Positions 14,663-22,740 of a stretch of DNA of 25,958 bases are shown here, piece by piece. A model generated the notes under the pieces. It searched no databases and was not told the origin of the DNA. It was given only the letters and a program-made list of their open reading frames with translations. Source of the DNA: an uncultured Bacilli bacterium (GTDB lineage Bacteria > Bacillota_I > Bacilli_A > RF39 > UBA660). Within the stretch, counting starts at the first letter, position 1. Each line of letters opens with the position of its first letter. Where the stretch lies: positions 1-25,958 of the forward strand of contig CANRHM010000006.1 in the NCBI GenBank assembly GCA_947630415.1. The letters run 5' to 3'. Both the position numbers and the translations under genes were made by a program.

Positions 14663-15409
14663 TCACTCTCCTGTTAATATTTGGTAGCCATCTTTGGTAA
14701 CGGCAACCGTGTGTTCAAAATGAGCAGAAGGTCTTCCGTCTTCCGTTTCGATGGTCCAATCATTATCTAAGATTACGATATCTTTGCTTCCTAAGTTTAA
14801 CATAGGTTCAACAGCAATCACCATGCCTTCTCGTAAAAGAGGGCCCGTTCCTGCTTTTCCATAATTAGGAACATCTGGTTCTTCGTGTACATTGGTACCT
14901 ACGCCATGTCCTACTAATTCTTCGACTACACCTAAGTGATGTGCTTTCGCATACACCTCAATCGCATGACCTATATCACCAATACGATTTCCCGGTTTCA
15001 CTTGAGCAAGTCCTTCGAACAAAGCATTTTTCGTATGTTCCATTAGATACTTTTTCTCATCACTAATTTCACCTACAGCATAGGTCCAAGCAGAATCTCC
15101 ATGATAGCCTTTATAGCAAGCACCGATATCGATAGAGATAATATCTCCATTTTTTAATTTATAGTTTCCTGGAATACCATGCACCACTTCTTGATTGACG
15201 CTTGTACATAAGGTAGCAGGAAATCCTTCGTATCCCTTAAAAGAAGGCGTAGCCCCTTGACTTCTTATAAAGTCCTCGGCTAAACGGTCTAATTCCTTCG
15301 TTGTAATTCCTTCTTTGACAAAGGGAATTAAATATTGATGGGTCAAGTAAACAATATGACCAGCTTTTCTTAATAATTCTATTTCTCGATCGCTTTTTAG
15401 ACTAATCAA
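14663..15409 (-). CDS. map: Methionine aminopeptidase, type I
   Basis: 248 residues from a TTG at 15409. The alternative is a GTG at 15418 (251 residues) overlapping the end of adk. I prefer TTG because AGGTGAT, a seven-base match to the anti-SD, lies 4 nt before it. That start also gives MISLKSDREIELLRKAG, which lines up with the start and 248-residue length I recall for the B. subtilis enzyme. The enzyme removes the initiator Met from new proteins. The metal ligands of the pita-bread fold are visible: Asp in ISIDIGACYKGYHGDSAW (two Asp), His in GHGVGTNVHEEP, Glu in VIAVEPM and Glu in AHFEHTVAVT. No N-terminal extension. Confidence 0.96.
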   Translation of the reverse strand: MISLKSDREIELLRKAGHIVYLTHQYLIPFVKEGITTKELDRLAEDFIRSQGATPSFKGYEGFPATLCTSVNQEVVHGIPGNYKLKNGDIISIDIGACYKGYHGDSAWTYAVGEISDEKKYLMEHTKNALFEGLAQVKPGNRIGDIGHAIEVYAKAHHLGVVEELVGHGVGTNVHEEPDVPNYGKAGTGPLLREGMVIAVEPMLNLGSKDIVILDNDWTIETEDGRPSAHFEHTVAVTKDGYQILTGE

Positions 15410-15410
15410 T

Positions 15411-16070
15411 TTAATCACCTAATTCTTCTAAAATCTTATCCACTTTAATAAGTGTTTTTTTACTATCGACCGATTCGACTTCGTATAGAATTCCTTTATT
15501 TTTGTAATAATCGATAAGGGGCTTCGTTACTTCATGATAGGTTTCTAATCTCTTCTTTAAAGATTCGAGATTATCATCTTTCCTAGCGGTTAAAGTACTT
15601 CCACACTTATCACAAATACCTTCCACCTTAGGACAAAAGTCCTTGCTATAAATATTGTAGATACTTCCACATTCTGAGCAAGTTCTTCTTCCTAAGATGC
15701 GGCTTTCTAGTATTTCTTCTGGAACGGTTAAATGAATCACAATTCCAATATCTTGATTTACTTTCTTTAAAAGTTCATCGTATCCTACGGCCTGGGTCAT
15801 ATTTCTTGGAAAGCCATCTAAGATGTAACCATTTTGACAAGCGGGACTTGTAATCTTATCCGAAATCGCATCGAATATAATTTCATCGGAAACAAACTTT
15901 CCTTGATCGATTAAATCTCTGATTTGGTCTCCTAACTCATCTCTTACCATGGCTCTTTCTCTTAAGAGGTCTCCTGTTGAAATATGAACATAACCGTACT
16001 TCTTACTTAACTCTTTGGCAAGGGTTCCTTTTCCAGCCCCTTGAATCGCAATTAAAATTAAGTTTTTCAT
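15411..16070 (-). CDS. adk: Adenylate kinase (zinc-finger LID type)
   Basis: 219 residues. It converts ATP plus AMP to two ADP in the cytosol. STGDLLRER (about 32-40) and LDGFPRNMTQA (about 84-94) are the AMP-site signatures. The LID holds RRTCSECG and ICDKCG, two CxxC pairs that bind structural zinc, and the catalytic arginines are in GRRT and RKDDN. The P-loop is unusual: IAIQGAGKGT in place of the common xGLPGAGKGT, so the first Gly is Ala and the Pro is Gln. The lysine and the Gly-Lys-Gly-Thr core remain, so it is probably active. The start overlaps the secY stop (ATGA), as expected for coupling. Confidence 0.97.
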   Translation of the reverse strand: MKNLILIAIQGAGKGTLAKELSKKYGYVHISTGDLLRERAMVRDELGDQIRDLIDQGKFVSDEIIFDAISDKITSPACQNGYILDGFPRNMTQAVGYDELLKKVNQDIGIVIHLTVPEEILESRILGRRTCSECGSIYNIYSKDFCPKVEGICDKCGSTLTARKDDNLESLKKRLETYHEVTKPLIDYYKNKGILYEVESVDSKKTLIKVDKILEELGD

Positions 16071-17350
16071 CTTCTTGAGTATCCTTTTTTATAACTTCTT
16101 GTAACTAGGCTTCCTTCTAATTGTTTATACGTTTCAAGTGCTACACCTACAACGATTAATAATCCCGTTCCTCCAATAGTCACACTACTAGAAAGATTAA
16201 TATTTGGGAACAAATGAATAAGTGCAGAGAATAGAATTGGAAGTCCTGCAATAATAATTAAGAAGATAGAACCTACTACAGTAAGTCTTGATAATACTTT
16301 ACTGATATAATTTTCGGTATCTTTTCCGGGACGAACACCTGGAATATATCCACCGTTATTTTGTAAGTTCTTAGCAAGATCATCCGGTTTCATTTGAATA
16401 AACGTATAGAAATATCCAAAGAAGAAAATAAGTACAATATAGATAATAAATCCAACTGGGGTTGTATAAGATAAATAACTATTGACGAAGTTTTGGAATC
16501 CCTCGTTCCCCATAAATTGAGCTATTGCTGCAGGAATCGATAGTAAAGTAGATGCGAAGATAACGGGAACAACGCCAGCAGCATTAATCTTTAATGGAAT
16601 AAACGATTGTTGTCCACCAAAGGCCGTTGTTGATTTATTCGCATATTGAATAGGTACTTTACGATCGGCTTCTTGTACCCAGATAACACCAATAATAATT
16701 AAGAAATAAACGATTACAAAAGCAACAAATAAGACAATTCCTAAAATTTGATTAAGGCTTGAATTTAATACCAATCCTTGGAATGCTTCAATAAACATTT
16801 GTGGAAGGGTGGCAATAATACCAGCCATAATGATTAACGAAATGCCATTACCAATTCCTTTTTGTGTAATTTGATCTCCTAACCATAAAGTGAAAGCAGT
16901 ACCTGCGGTTAATACCGTTGCAACATATAAGTAATCAAATGTCGTTGCCGTTTTACCCATGAACGCATAAGCGAAGGCAAAACCTTCAATAAAGGCAAAA
17001 GCAATACCCATATAACGGCTAATTTGATTAATCTTTTGACGACCTACTGGTCCTTGATCTGCTAATTCACTGAAATATGGAACGATATCCATCTCTAATA
17101 ATTGCATAATGATGGTAGCCGTAATGTAAGGCATAACACCAAGTGCAAAGATAGAGAATTGTCTTAAGGCTCCTCCACCCATAACGTTAATTAGGTCAAG
17201 GAATCCTAAGTTTCCTGTAATATTGGTCGTTCCAGGAACTTGAATGGTCGTACCTACGATAAAGATAAATAAGGCCCCTAACGTAAACCAAATTCTTTTG
17301 CGCAAGTCTTTATTCGTTTTTGCAAAGATTTGCTTCATCGTTTGAAACAT
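16067..17350 (-). CDS. secY: Preprotein translocase subunit SecY
   Basis: 427 residues with ten predicted membrane segments, the usual size. It forms the protein-conducting channel with SecE and SecG. IQVPG near 37-41, the plug-region sequence FSIFALGVMPYITATIIMQLL at about 65-85, GNGISLIIMAGI at about 167-178 and the loop motif GYFYTFIQMKPDDLAKNLQNNGGYIPGVRPG at about 309-339 are conserved signatures. The AGGTGATT ribosome site lies within the end of rplO, whose TAA stop is one base before this ATG. It ends in TGA, which shows TGA is read as stop here. Confidence 0.99.
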   Translation of the reverse strand: MFQTMKQIFAKTNKDLRKRIWFTLGALFIFIVGTTIQVPGTTNITGNLGFLDLINVMGGGALRQFSIFALGVMPYITATIIMQLLEMDIVPYFSELADQGPVGRQKINQISRYMGIAFAFIEGFAFAYAFMGKTATTFDYLYVATVLTAGTAFTLWLGDQITQKGIGNGISLIIMAGIIATLPQMFIEAFQGLVLNSSLNQILGIVLFVAFVIVYFLIIIGVIWVQEADRKVPIQYANKSTTAFGGQQSFIPLKINAAGVVPVIFASTLLSIPAAIAQFMGNEGFQNFVNSYLSYTTPVGFIIYIVLIFFFGYFYTFIQMKPDDLAKNLQNNGGYIPGVRPGKDTENYISKVLSRLTVVGSIFLIIIAGLPILFSALIHLFPNINLSSSVTIGGTGLLIVVGVALETYKQLEGSLVTRSYKKGYSRR

Positions 17351-17351
17351 C

Positions 17352-17795
17352 TTAAATCACCTCAATCTTGCTACCCGACTTTTCAATCTTTTCTATAGCA
17401 TTACGAGAGAACTTATGAGCTTGGATCGTTAACTTCTTCGTTAATTCACCGTCCCCTAATACTTTAATGCCACATAACTCTTTGGTTACTAAACCTCTTT
17501 CTTTCAATAAAGCAGGAGTTACTACTGTTTTATCATCAAATTGATTTAGATCATCTAAATTAACGACCGCGTACGTTAACTTAAATCTTGCATTACTAAA
17601 TCCTCTTTTTGGTAAACGTCTATAGAGTGGTAATTGTCCACCTTCGAATACAGGTCTTACTCCTCCACCACTACGAGCGTTTTGTCCTTTGTGTCCTTTT
17701 CCACTAGTCTTTCCTAAACCACTTCCAGAACCACGTCCAACTCTTTTTGCTTTGAACGTTGCTCCTTCATTTTTCTTTAATTCATGTAACTTCAT
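17352..17795 (-). CDS. rplO: 50S ribosomal protein L15
   Basis: 147 residues. MKLHELKKNEGATFKAKRVGRGSGSGLGKTSGKGHKGQNARSGGG is the Gly/Lys/Arg-rich extension that threads into 23S rRNA. LPLYRRLPKRGFSN and the C-terminal ltkkLTIQAHKFSRNAIEKIEKSG complete the family pattern. L15 is a late assembly protein of the 50S. Its ATG overlaps the rpsE stop (TAATG), which leaves no space for the rpmD (L30) gene that normally sits between rpsE and rplO. Confidence 0.98.
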   Translation of the reverse strand: MKLHELKKNEGATFKAKRVGRGSGSGLGKTSGKGHKGQNARSGGGVRPVFEGGQLPLYRRLPKRGFSNARFKLTYAVVNLDDLNQFDDKTVVTPALLKERGLVTKELCGIKVLGDGELTKKLTIQAHKFSRNAIEKIEKSGSKIEVI

Positions 17796-18310
17796 TATCC
17801 TAAAATCTCCTCTTTAGTTTTTCCTCTTAATTTAGCTACTTCATCAACCGTCTTTGTCGATTTTAATGCATTAACGGTTGCCATTGCCATATTAAGTTTC
17901 GTTCTTGAACCAAGTGATTTAGAAAGAATATCGCGGACTCCCGCTAACTCAAGGATAGCACGAACAGCTCCACCAGCAATAACTCCAGTACCGGCATGAG
18001 CAGGTTTTAACATAACCTTTGCAGCACCCGATACACCAATTACTTCGTGGGCAATCGTTCTATCTTCTACTAGCGGTATTTTAACTAGGTTTTTATTGGC
18101 AGCTTGAATTGCCTTTTTAATAGCATCAGGTACTTCGGCAGCTTTACCGATTCCTAATCCTACTTGACCATGTCTATCCCCAACAACAACAGTTGCAGAG
18201 AATCTACGTTGACGTCCTCCAGTCGTTACTTTAGTTACGGCTTTGATTTCGACAACTTGTTCTTCTAATTGCTTCTCTTGTTTCTTTGGGTCCATGTTTT
18301 TATTTTGCAT
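17795..18310 (-). CDS. rpsE: 30S ribosomal protein S5
   Basis: 171 residues. The double-stranded-RNA-binding half contains EIKAVTKVTTGGRQRRFSATVVVGD and HGQVGLGIGKAAEVPDAIKKA (about 49-69). The second half has HAGTGVIAGGAVRAILELAGVRDILSKSLGS. S5 affects decoding accuracy. A second ATG lies five codons in, but AGGAGGG four bases before 18310 favours the first. The 22-residue leader (MDPKKQEKQLEEQ) is charged and somewhat longer than in many homologues. Confidence 0.98.
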   Translation of the reverse strand: MQNKNMDPKKQEKQLEEQVVEIKAVTKVTTGGRQRRFSATVVVGDRHGQVGLGIGKAAEVPDAIKKAIQAANKNLVKIPLVEDRTIAHEVIGVSGAAKVMLKPAHAGTGVIAGGAVRAILELAGVRDILSKSLGSRTKLNMAMATVNALKSTKTVDEVAKLRGKTKEEILG

Positions 18311-18322
18311 AATACCCTCCTA

Positions 18323-18679
18323 TTAGAATTCTAATCCTTTATTACGTGCAGCTTCTGCAAGACTTTCTACACGACCATGATAAAGGTATCCACCTCTATC
18401 GAATACAACTGTTTTAATTCCAGCTTTTAATGCTTTTTCAGCAATCTTTTCTCCTACTTTAGCAGCTGCTTCTTTGTTTCCACCATTTTTAAGGTTTAAT
18501 TCCATACTTGAAGCACTTACTAAGGTAGAACCTGTCTCGTCATCGATAATTTGAGCGGTGATATTCTTATTCGAACGGAATACGTTAAGTCTTGGCATCT
18601 CTTTCGTTCCCTTAAGATTCTCACGAACACGCTCATGACGGATAAGACGCATTTCGTTGCGTGATTCTTTTTTTATCAT
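18323..18679 (-). CDS. rplR: 50S ribosomal protein L18
   Basis: 118 residues. The basic N-terminus (ESRNEMRLIRHERVRENLKGT) precedes RLNVFRSNKNITAQIIDDETGSTLVSASS. The C-terminal VGEKIAEKALKAGIKTVVFDRGGYLYHGRVESLAEAARNKGLEF is the 5S rRNA-binding core. It works with L5 in the 5S particle. The upstream gap to rplF (37 nt) holds the ribosome site GGGAG and no other feature that I can see. Confidence 0.98.
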   Translation of the reverse strand: MIKKESRNEMRLIRHERVRENLKGTKEMPRLNVFRSNKNITAQIIDDETGSTLVSASSMELNLKNGGNKEAAAKVGEKIAEKALKAGIKTVVFDRGGYLYHGRVESLAEAARNKGLEF

Positions 18680-18716
18680 AAGTAAACTCTCCCTTCTTAC
18701 TTATTTTACTGCCTAA

Positions 18717-19256
18717 CTATGCAGCTTTCTTTCCTTCTTTACGACGAACTTGCTCGTCCTTATAACGAATTCCTTTTCCTTTGTAAGGTTCAGGTGGTTT
18801 AACCTTTCTTACATTAGCAGCAAATTCACCAATTTTAATTTTATCGATTCCCTTTAAAGTAAGTTCTGTATTACTTGGGGATTCTACTTTAATTCCTTCT
18901 GGGATAGCTAATTCTACAGGATGTGAAAAACCTGCATTAATTACTAAGGTATTTCCTTTTAAAGCAAAACGATATCCAACACCGATAATTTCAAGTTCTT
19001 TTTCATAGCCTTTGGTAACACCAACAATCATATTATTGATATTGGCATTAACCGTTCCATGCATAGATCTTGTCTTAATTTCATCGTTACTTCTTTTAAC
19101 TACGACTTCATTTTCATTTACTTCCACAGTAACGTCTTTACTATCAATGGTGGTAGAAAGTTCTCCTTTTGGTCCTTTAACGGTAACAACATTATTATCT
19201 ACTGTCACAGTAACCCCTTCAGGCACTACTAGTTTTCTATTACCAATACGACTCAT
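18717..19256 (-). CDS. rplF: 50S ribosomal protein L6
   Basis: 179 residues, standard length, two similar alpha/beta domains. SRIGNRKLVVPEGVTVTVDN and VKGPKGELST open the first, and VTKGYEKELEIIGVGYRF opens the second. The rRNA-contacting signature PPEPYKGKGIRYKDEQVRRKEGKKAA closes the protein. L6 sits near the sarcin-ricin loop. It follows rpsH by 24 nt with an AGGAGG site. Confidence 0.98.
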   Translation of the reverse strand: MSRIGNRKLVVPEGVTVTVDNNVVTVKGPKGELSTTIDSKDVTVEVNENEVVVKRSNDEIKTRSMHGTVNANINNMIVGVTKGYEKELEIIGVGYRFALKGNTLVINAGFSHPVELAIPEGIKVESPSNTELTLKGIDKIKIGEFAANVRKVKPPEPYKGKGIRYKDEQVRRKEGKKAA

Positions 19257-19280
19257 ATTGACACCTCCTTATATATTTAA

Positions 19281-19682
19281 TTACCAGATATAAGCTAATA
19301 CTTCTCCACCAAGATTTTGACGTCTTGCTTCTTTATCCGTCATAATTCCTTTTGAGGTAGAGATAATAGCAATTCCTAAACCGTTAAGTACTTTAGGTAC
19401 TTCTTCTTTCTTTGCATATACACGTAATCCTGGTTTTGAAATACGCTTTAATCCTGTAATTACTCTTTCTTTATTGTGTCCATATTTAAGTGTTAAAAGA
19501 ATATCTCCTTGACGGTTATCTTTAAGCACTTTGTAATCTTCAATAAATCCCTCTTCTTTTAAAATCTTAGCAAGTTCTAGTTTTAATTTAGAAGCAGGAA
19601 CATGAACTTCTTTGTATCGCATTTGATTTGCATTACGAATTCTCGTTAGCATATCCGCAATGGTATCTGTTACTACAGCCAT
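19281..19682 (-). CDS. rpsH: 30S ribosomal protein S8
   Basis: 133 residues from the ATG at 19682, which has AGGAGG nine bases upstream. A start at 19703 would add seven unrelated residues and consume that ribosome site. TDTIADMLTRIRNANQMRYKEVHVPASKLK (from residue 4) and the C-terminal STSKGIMTDKEARRQNLGGEVLAYIW are the family signatures. S8 nucleates the 30S central domain. In other bacteria it also represses its own operon; no matching mRNA mimic can be judged by eye here. Confidence 0.97.
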   Translation of the reverse strand: MAVVTDTIADMLTRIRNANQMRYKEVHVPASKLKLELAKILKEEGFIEDYKVLKDNRQGDILLTLKYGHNKERVITGLKRISKPGLRVYAKKEEVPKVLNGLGIAIISTSKGIMTDKEARRQNLGGEVLAYIW

Positions 19683-19703
19683 AATTATTTTCCTCCTTCC
19701 CAA

Positions 19704-19889
19704 TTACCAGCTTGATTTCTTAACACCTGGTATTTGTCCTTTATAAGCTAATTCTCTAAAGCAAATACGACAGATTCCGAATTTACTCATTACGGCATGT
19801 GGACGACCACATCTTTGGCAACGCGTATATTCACGTACTTTGTATTTCTTTGGACGATTCGCTTTTACAATCATACTTTTCTTTGCCAT
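19704..19889 (-). CDS. rpsN: 30S ribosomal protein S14, zinc type (S14Z)
   Basis: 61 residues, the short zinc-binding S14 of Gram-positives. Two CxxC pairs, CQRC (about 24-27) and CRIC (about 40-43), hold the zinc. The opening AKKSMIVKANRPKKYKVREYTRC and ending AYKGQIPGVKKSSW are typical. It is part of the 30S head. The gene stops 21 nt before the rpsH start. Confidence 0.98.
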   Translation of the reverse strand: MAKKSMIVKANRPKKYKVREYTRCQRCGRPHAVMSKFGICRICFRELAYKGQIPGVKKSSW

Positions 19890-19902
19890 AAATTTCCTCC
19901 AA

Positions 19903-20442
19903 TTACTTTCTGAAAGGCATTCCTAATTCGCTTAACAAATCGTAAGCTTCTTCGTTCGTTTTAGCACTGGTTACAAAAACAATATCCATACCACGAACTT
20001 TTACGACGTTATCGAATTCGATTTCTGAGAAGATTAATTGTTCTTTAATTCCTAAAGTGTAATTTCCTCTTCCATCGAAAGCTCTAGGGCTAACTCCACG
20101 GAAGTCTCTTACACGAGGAAGTCCTATAGAAAATAACTTATCCATAAAGGTATACATATTTTCTCCACGAAGGGTTACTTTGCAACCAATCGATTGACCT
20201 TCTCTTACTTTAAATCCAGCGATGGATTTTTTAGCTTTCGTTACAACCGGTTTTTGTCCTGAAATAACTTCAAGATCTTTAACTGCTGCTTCCATCAATT
20301 TGGAATTTTGAGTAGCATCTCCTACTCCCATATTGATAACGATTTTCTCTAATTTTGGAACTTCCATAACAGTCTTATAGTTATGTTTCTTTGTTAAACT
20401 TGGAATGATTTCTTTCAAGTATTTTTCTTTTAGGCGGTTCAT
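19903..20442 (-). CDS. rplE: 50S ribosomal protein L5
   Basis: 179 residues. NRLKEKYLKEIIPSLTKK, EKIVINMGVGDATQN (about 32-46), SGQKPVVTKAKKSIAGFKVREGQ (about 57-79) and GLPRVRDFRGVSPRAFDGRGNYTLGIKEQLIF are conserved. The RDFRG loop contacts P-site tRNA. It binds 5S rRNA together with L18. Full length; 13 nt separate it from rpsN. Confidence 0.98.
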   Translation of the reverse strand: MNRLKEKYLKEIIPSLTKKHNYKTVMEVPKLEKIVINMGVGDATQNSKLMEAAVKDLEVISGQKPVVTKAKKSIAGFKVREGQSIGCKVTLRGENMYTFMDKLFSIGLPRVRDFRGVSPRAFDGRGNYTLGIKEQLIFSEIEFDNVVKVRGMDIVFVTSAKTNEEAYDLLSELGMPFRK

Positions 20443-20460
20443 AAATTACCCTCCTTCCAA

Positions 20461-20769
20461 CTAGTCAAGCTTTTCGCTTGATTTTTTTGCAATTCTAATC
20501 TTTTTATTGTTTTTATCTTGACTTTTTCCGATTCTAGTAGGTTTTTTCGTCTTCGGATCAATTAACATAACGTTTGAAACATGGATAGGATGAGCGACTT
20601 CTTGAATTCCACCGCTTACTTGTCCGTTTCCTTTCATATGTTTTTTTACAATATTAGCACCTTCAACGATTACTGTGTTATCTTTCTTTAAGGTTTTGAT
20701 AATTTTTCCTTCTTTACCTTTACTAGCTCCGGCGATTACTCTTACCTTATCTCCTACTTTTAAGTTCAT
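20461..20769 (-). CDS. rplX: 50S ribosomal protein L24
   Basis: 102 residues. The KOW motif VGDKVRVIAGASKGKEGKIIKT is at about 5-26, and VEGANIVKKHMK, GGIQEVAHPIHVSNVMLIDPKTKKPTRIG follow. It is an early assembly protein at the exit tunnel rim. The C-terminus is lysine-rich with DKNNKKIRIAKKSSEKLD. 15 nt after rplN. Confidence 0.97.
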   Translation of the reverse strand: MNLKVGDKVRVIAGASKGKEGKIIKTLKKDNTVIVEGANIVKKHMKGNGQVSGGIQEVAHPIHVSNVMLIDPKTKKPTRIGKSQDKNNKKIRIAKKSSEKLD

Positions 20770-20784
20770 AAATAATCTCCTTCC

Positions 20785-21153
20785 TTATAGCACTTCTTTA
20801 GCTAAAGATACTATTTTCATATAATCTGCATCACGAAGTTCACGTGCTACAGGTCCAAAGATACGAGTTCCAACAGGACTCTTATCATCTCTGATAATTA
20901 CGCAAGCATTGTCGTCGAACTTAATGTAACTTCCGTCTTCACGTTTAACACCTTGTACGCTTCTAACGATGACGGCTTTTACCACTTTTCCTTTTTTAAC
21001 TGTTCCATTAGGTGTGGCTTTCTTTATGGTTCCAACAACAACATCACCGATATTACCAAATTTTCTCTTGCTTCCACCCATGACGCGAATGACTAATAGT
21101 TCTTTCGCACCAGAGTTATCCGCTACTTTTAAACGGCTTTCTGTTTGTAACAT
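20785..21153 (-). CDS. rplN: 50S ribosomal protein L14
   Basis: 122 residues, exactly the common bacterial length. It opens MLQTESRLKVADNSGAKELLVIRVMGGS, and the body has GDVVVGTIKKATPNGTVKKGKVVKAVIVR and GTRIFGPVARELR. It lies at the subunit interface, forming bridges with 16S rRNA. AGGAG precedes the ATG. Confidence 0.98.
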   Translation of the reverse strand: MLQTESRLKVADNSGAKELLVIRVMGGSKRKFGNIGDVVVGTIKKATPNGTVKKGKVVKAVIVRSVQGVKREDGSYIKFDDNACVIIRDDKSPVGTRIFGPVARELRDADYMKIVSLAKEVL

Positions 21154-21175
21154 AATTTATCCTCCTTCACCTAAT

Positions 21176-21436
21176 TTAGATAATAACTGCTTCTTTAACA
21201 ATCTCAGCTACATAGAAATGTTTCGTCTTAGAAATAGGTTTTGTTTCAACGATACGAACAACATCTCCCACTTTTGCTTTATTGGATTCGTCATGAGCAG
21301 CGTATTTCTTTGAATAACGAACACGTTTTCCATATTTAGGATCTTTTTTATAGGTTTCAACTAATACGGTAACGGTCTTTTCTCCTTTATCGCTTACAAC
21401 CTTTCCAACAAGGTTTCTTGCTTCTCTTTTTTCCAT
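21176..21436 (-). CDS. rpsQ: 30S ribosomal protein S17
   Basis: 86 residues, a single OB fold. EKREARNLVGKVVSDKGEKTVTVLVETYKKDPKYGKRVRYSKKYAAHDE and the closing GDVVRIVETKPISKTKHFYVAEIV match S17 (canonical RP(L/I)SK(T/D)K). It is a primary 16S rRNA binder. 10 nt after rpmC. Confidence 0.98.
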   Translation of the reverse strand: MEKREARNLVGKVVSDKGEKTVTVLVETYKKDPKYGKRVRYSKKYAAHDESNKAKVGDVVRIVETKPISKTKHFYVAEIVKEAVII

Positions 21437-21446
21437 TTTGCCCCTC

Positions 21447-21644
21447 CTACTTTTCGTTTAATTCACGTTCGCGAAGAACGGTTTTCATTCTTGCGACGGT
21501 GTGTCTTAACTCTCTAATTCTTGAAGGTTTTTCTAGATTACCCGTTGCTTGTTGGAAACGCAAATTGAATAATTCTTCTTTTGATTCTTTCAACTTTTGG
21601 TTGATTTGTTCAGTGGTTAGTTCTCTAATTTCCTTAACCTTCAT
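21447..21644 (-). CDS. rpmC: 50S ribosomal protein L29
   Basis: 65 residues from the ATG at 21644: MKVKEIRELTTEQ then EELFNLRFQQATGNLEKPSRIRE and VARMKTVLRERE, two long helices at the tunnel exit where SRP and trigger factor dock. An upstream ATG at 21659 would overlap rplP and add five residues. GGTGGTG before 21644 and the usual length of about 65 favour the shorter form, which still overlaps the end of rplP by 11 nt. Confidence 0.96.
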   Translation of the reverse strand: MKVKEIRELTTEQINQKLKESKEELFNLRFQQATGNLEKPSRIRELRHTVARMKTVLRERELNEK

Positions 21645-22071
21645 TTTTTTCACCACCATTTTCAGATTCTCTCGTTATAAACTTTGTTTGAATTGGTAGT
21701 TTGTGAGCGGCTAATCTTAATGCTTCACGTGCAGTGGCTTCATCGACTCCTGCGATTTCAAACAAAATTTTTCCTTCTTTAACAACGGCAACCCATGCTT
21801 CTACGTTACCTTTACCTTTACCTTGACGAGTACCAACGGGTTTCTTAGTAATAGGCATATGAGGGAAAATATTGATCCATACTTTTCCTCCACGTTTCAT
21901 GTAACGTGTCATAGCAACACGCGCTGCTTCGATTTGGTTTGCTGTGATCCAAGCTCCTTCTTTAGCAACTAGACCAAAGTCACCTTTATCTAATTTCGTG
22001 TTCCCTTTTGAATGTCCTTCATAAGGTAATCGGTGAACACGACGATATTTTGTTCTTGATGGTAATAACAT
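21634..22071 (-). CDS. rplP: 50S ribosomal protein L16
   Basis: 145 residues. MLLPSRTKYRRVHRLPYEGHSKGNTKLDKGDFGLVAKEGAWITANQIEAARVAMTRYMKRGGKVWI is the standard N-terminal two-thirds, and HMPITKKPVGTRQGKGKGNVEAWVAVVKEGKILFEI follows. It organises the A-site side of the central protuberance. The last codons (SENGGEKNEG) overlap the start of rpmC. Confidence 0.98.
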   Translation of the reverse strand: MLLPSRTKYRRVHRLPYEGHSKGNTKLDKGDFGLVAKEGAWITANQIEAARVAMTRYMKRGGKVWINIFPHMPITKKPVGTRQGKGKGNVEAWVAVVKEGKILFEIAGVDEATAREALRLAAHKLPIQTKFITRESENGGEKNEG

Positions 22072-22072
22072 C

Positions 22073-22726
22073 TTAATTACCTCCTTTAGCCTTTTTGCTA
22101 GGAAGAATTTCTCCTTTATATATCCATACTTTTACACCGATTTTTCCATAAGTCGTATCTGCTTCACTGGTTGCATAATCGATATCGGCTCTTAAAGTAT
22201 GTAGTGGGGTAGTTCCTTCAGAATATCCTTCACTACGCGCAATATCGGCTCCATTTAATCTTCCAGACACTACCGTCTTAATTCCTTTTGCTCCTGCTTT
22301 CATGGCATTACGAATAGCTCTTTTTTGTGCCATTCTGAACGATGCTCTGTTTTCAATTTGGTTAGCAATGGAATCAGCAACGATTTGTGCATTTAAGTCT
22401 GGTTTCTTAATATCTACGATTGAGATTTGAACTTCTTCATCGATTTCTTTTTGAATGGTTTTCTTTAATTTGTCGATTTCTTCTCCACCACGACCAATGA
22501 TAACTCCTGGTTTTGAAGTATGAACGATGATTTCAGTTCTTTTGTTGTTTCTTTCAACTTCTACTTTAGCAATTCCGGCATCCTTCATGTTCTTCTTAAA
22601 GAAGTCACGGATTTTAACATCGTTATTTAGATATTTCTTAAAATCCTTTTTGTCAGCATACCAACGAGATTCCCAAGTTTTGTTGATTCCGAGTCTCATT
22701 CCATTCGGATTTACTTTCTGACCCAT
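22073..22726 (-). CDS. rpsC: 30S ribosomal protein S3
   Basis: 217 residues. The type-II KH domain has the GxxG loop VIIGRGGEEIDKL at about 75-87. The C-terminal domain has RMAQKRAIRNAMKAGAKGIKTVVSGRLNGADIARSE and YGKIGVKVWIYKGEI. With S4 and S5 it lines the mRNA entry channel and helps unwind mRNA. It stops one base before rplP begins. Confidence 0.98.
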   Translation of the reverse strand: MGQKVNPNGMRLGINKTWESRWYADKKDFKKYLNNDVKIRDFFKKNMKDAGIAKVEVERNNKRTEIIVHTSKPGVIIGRGGEEIDKLKKTIQKEIDEEVQISIVDIKKPDLNAQIVADSIANQIENRASFRMAQKRAIRNAMKAGAKGIKTVVSGRLNGADIARSEGYSEGTTPLHTLRADIDYATSEADTTYGKIGVKVWIYKGEILPSKKAKGGN

Positions 22727-22740
22727 CTATAGTTCCTCCT

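Noticed and set aside
16067..16070. TGA recoding as tryptophan, given the Mollicutes-like features
   Set aside because: secY ends at a TGA exactly where SecY should end, in the common ATGA overlap with adk.
17780..18000. A short rpmD hidden near the rpsE-rplO junction
   Set aside because: The two genes overlap and both are complete, so there is no room for an L30 of about 60 residues.
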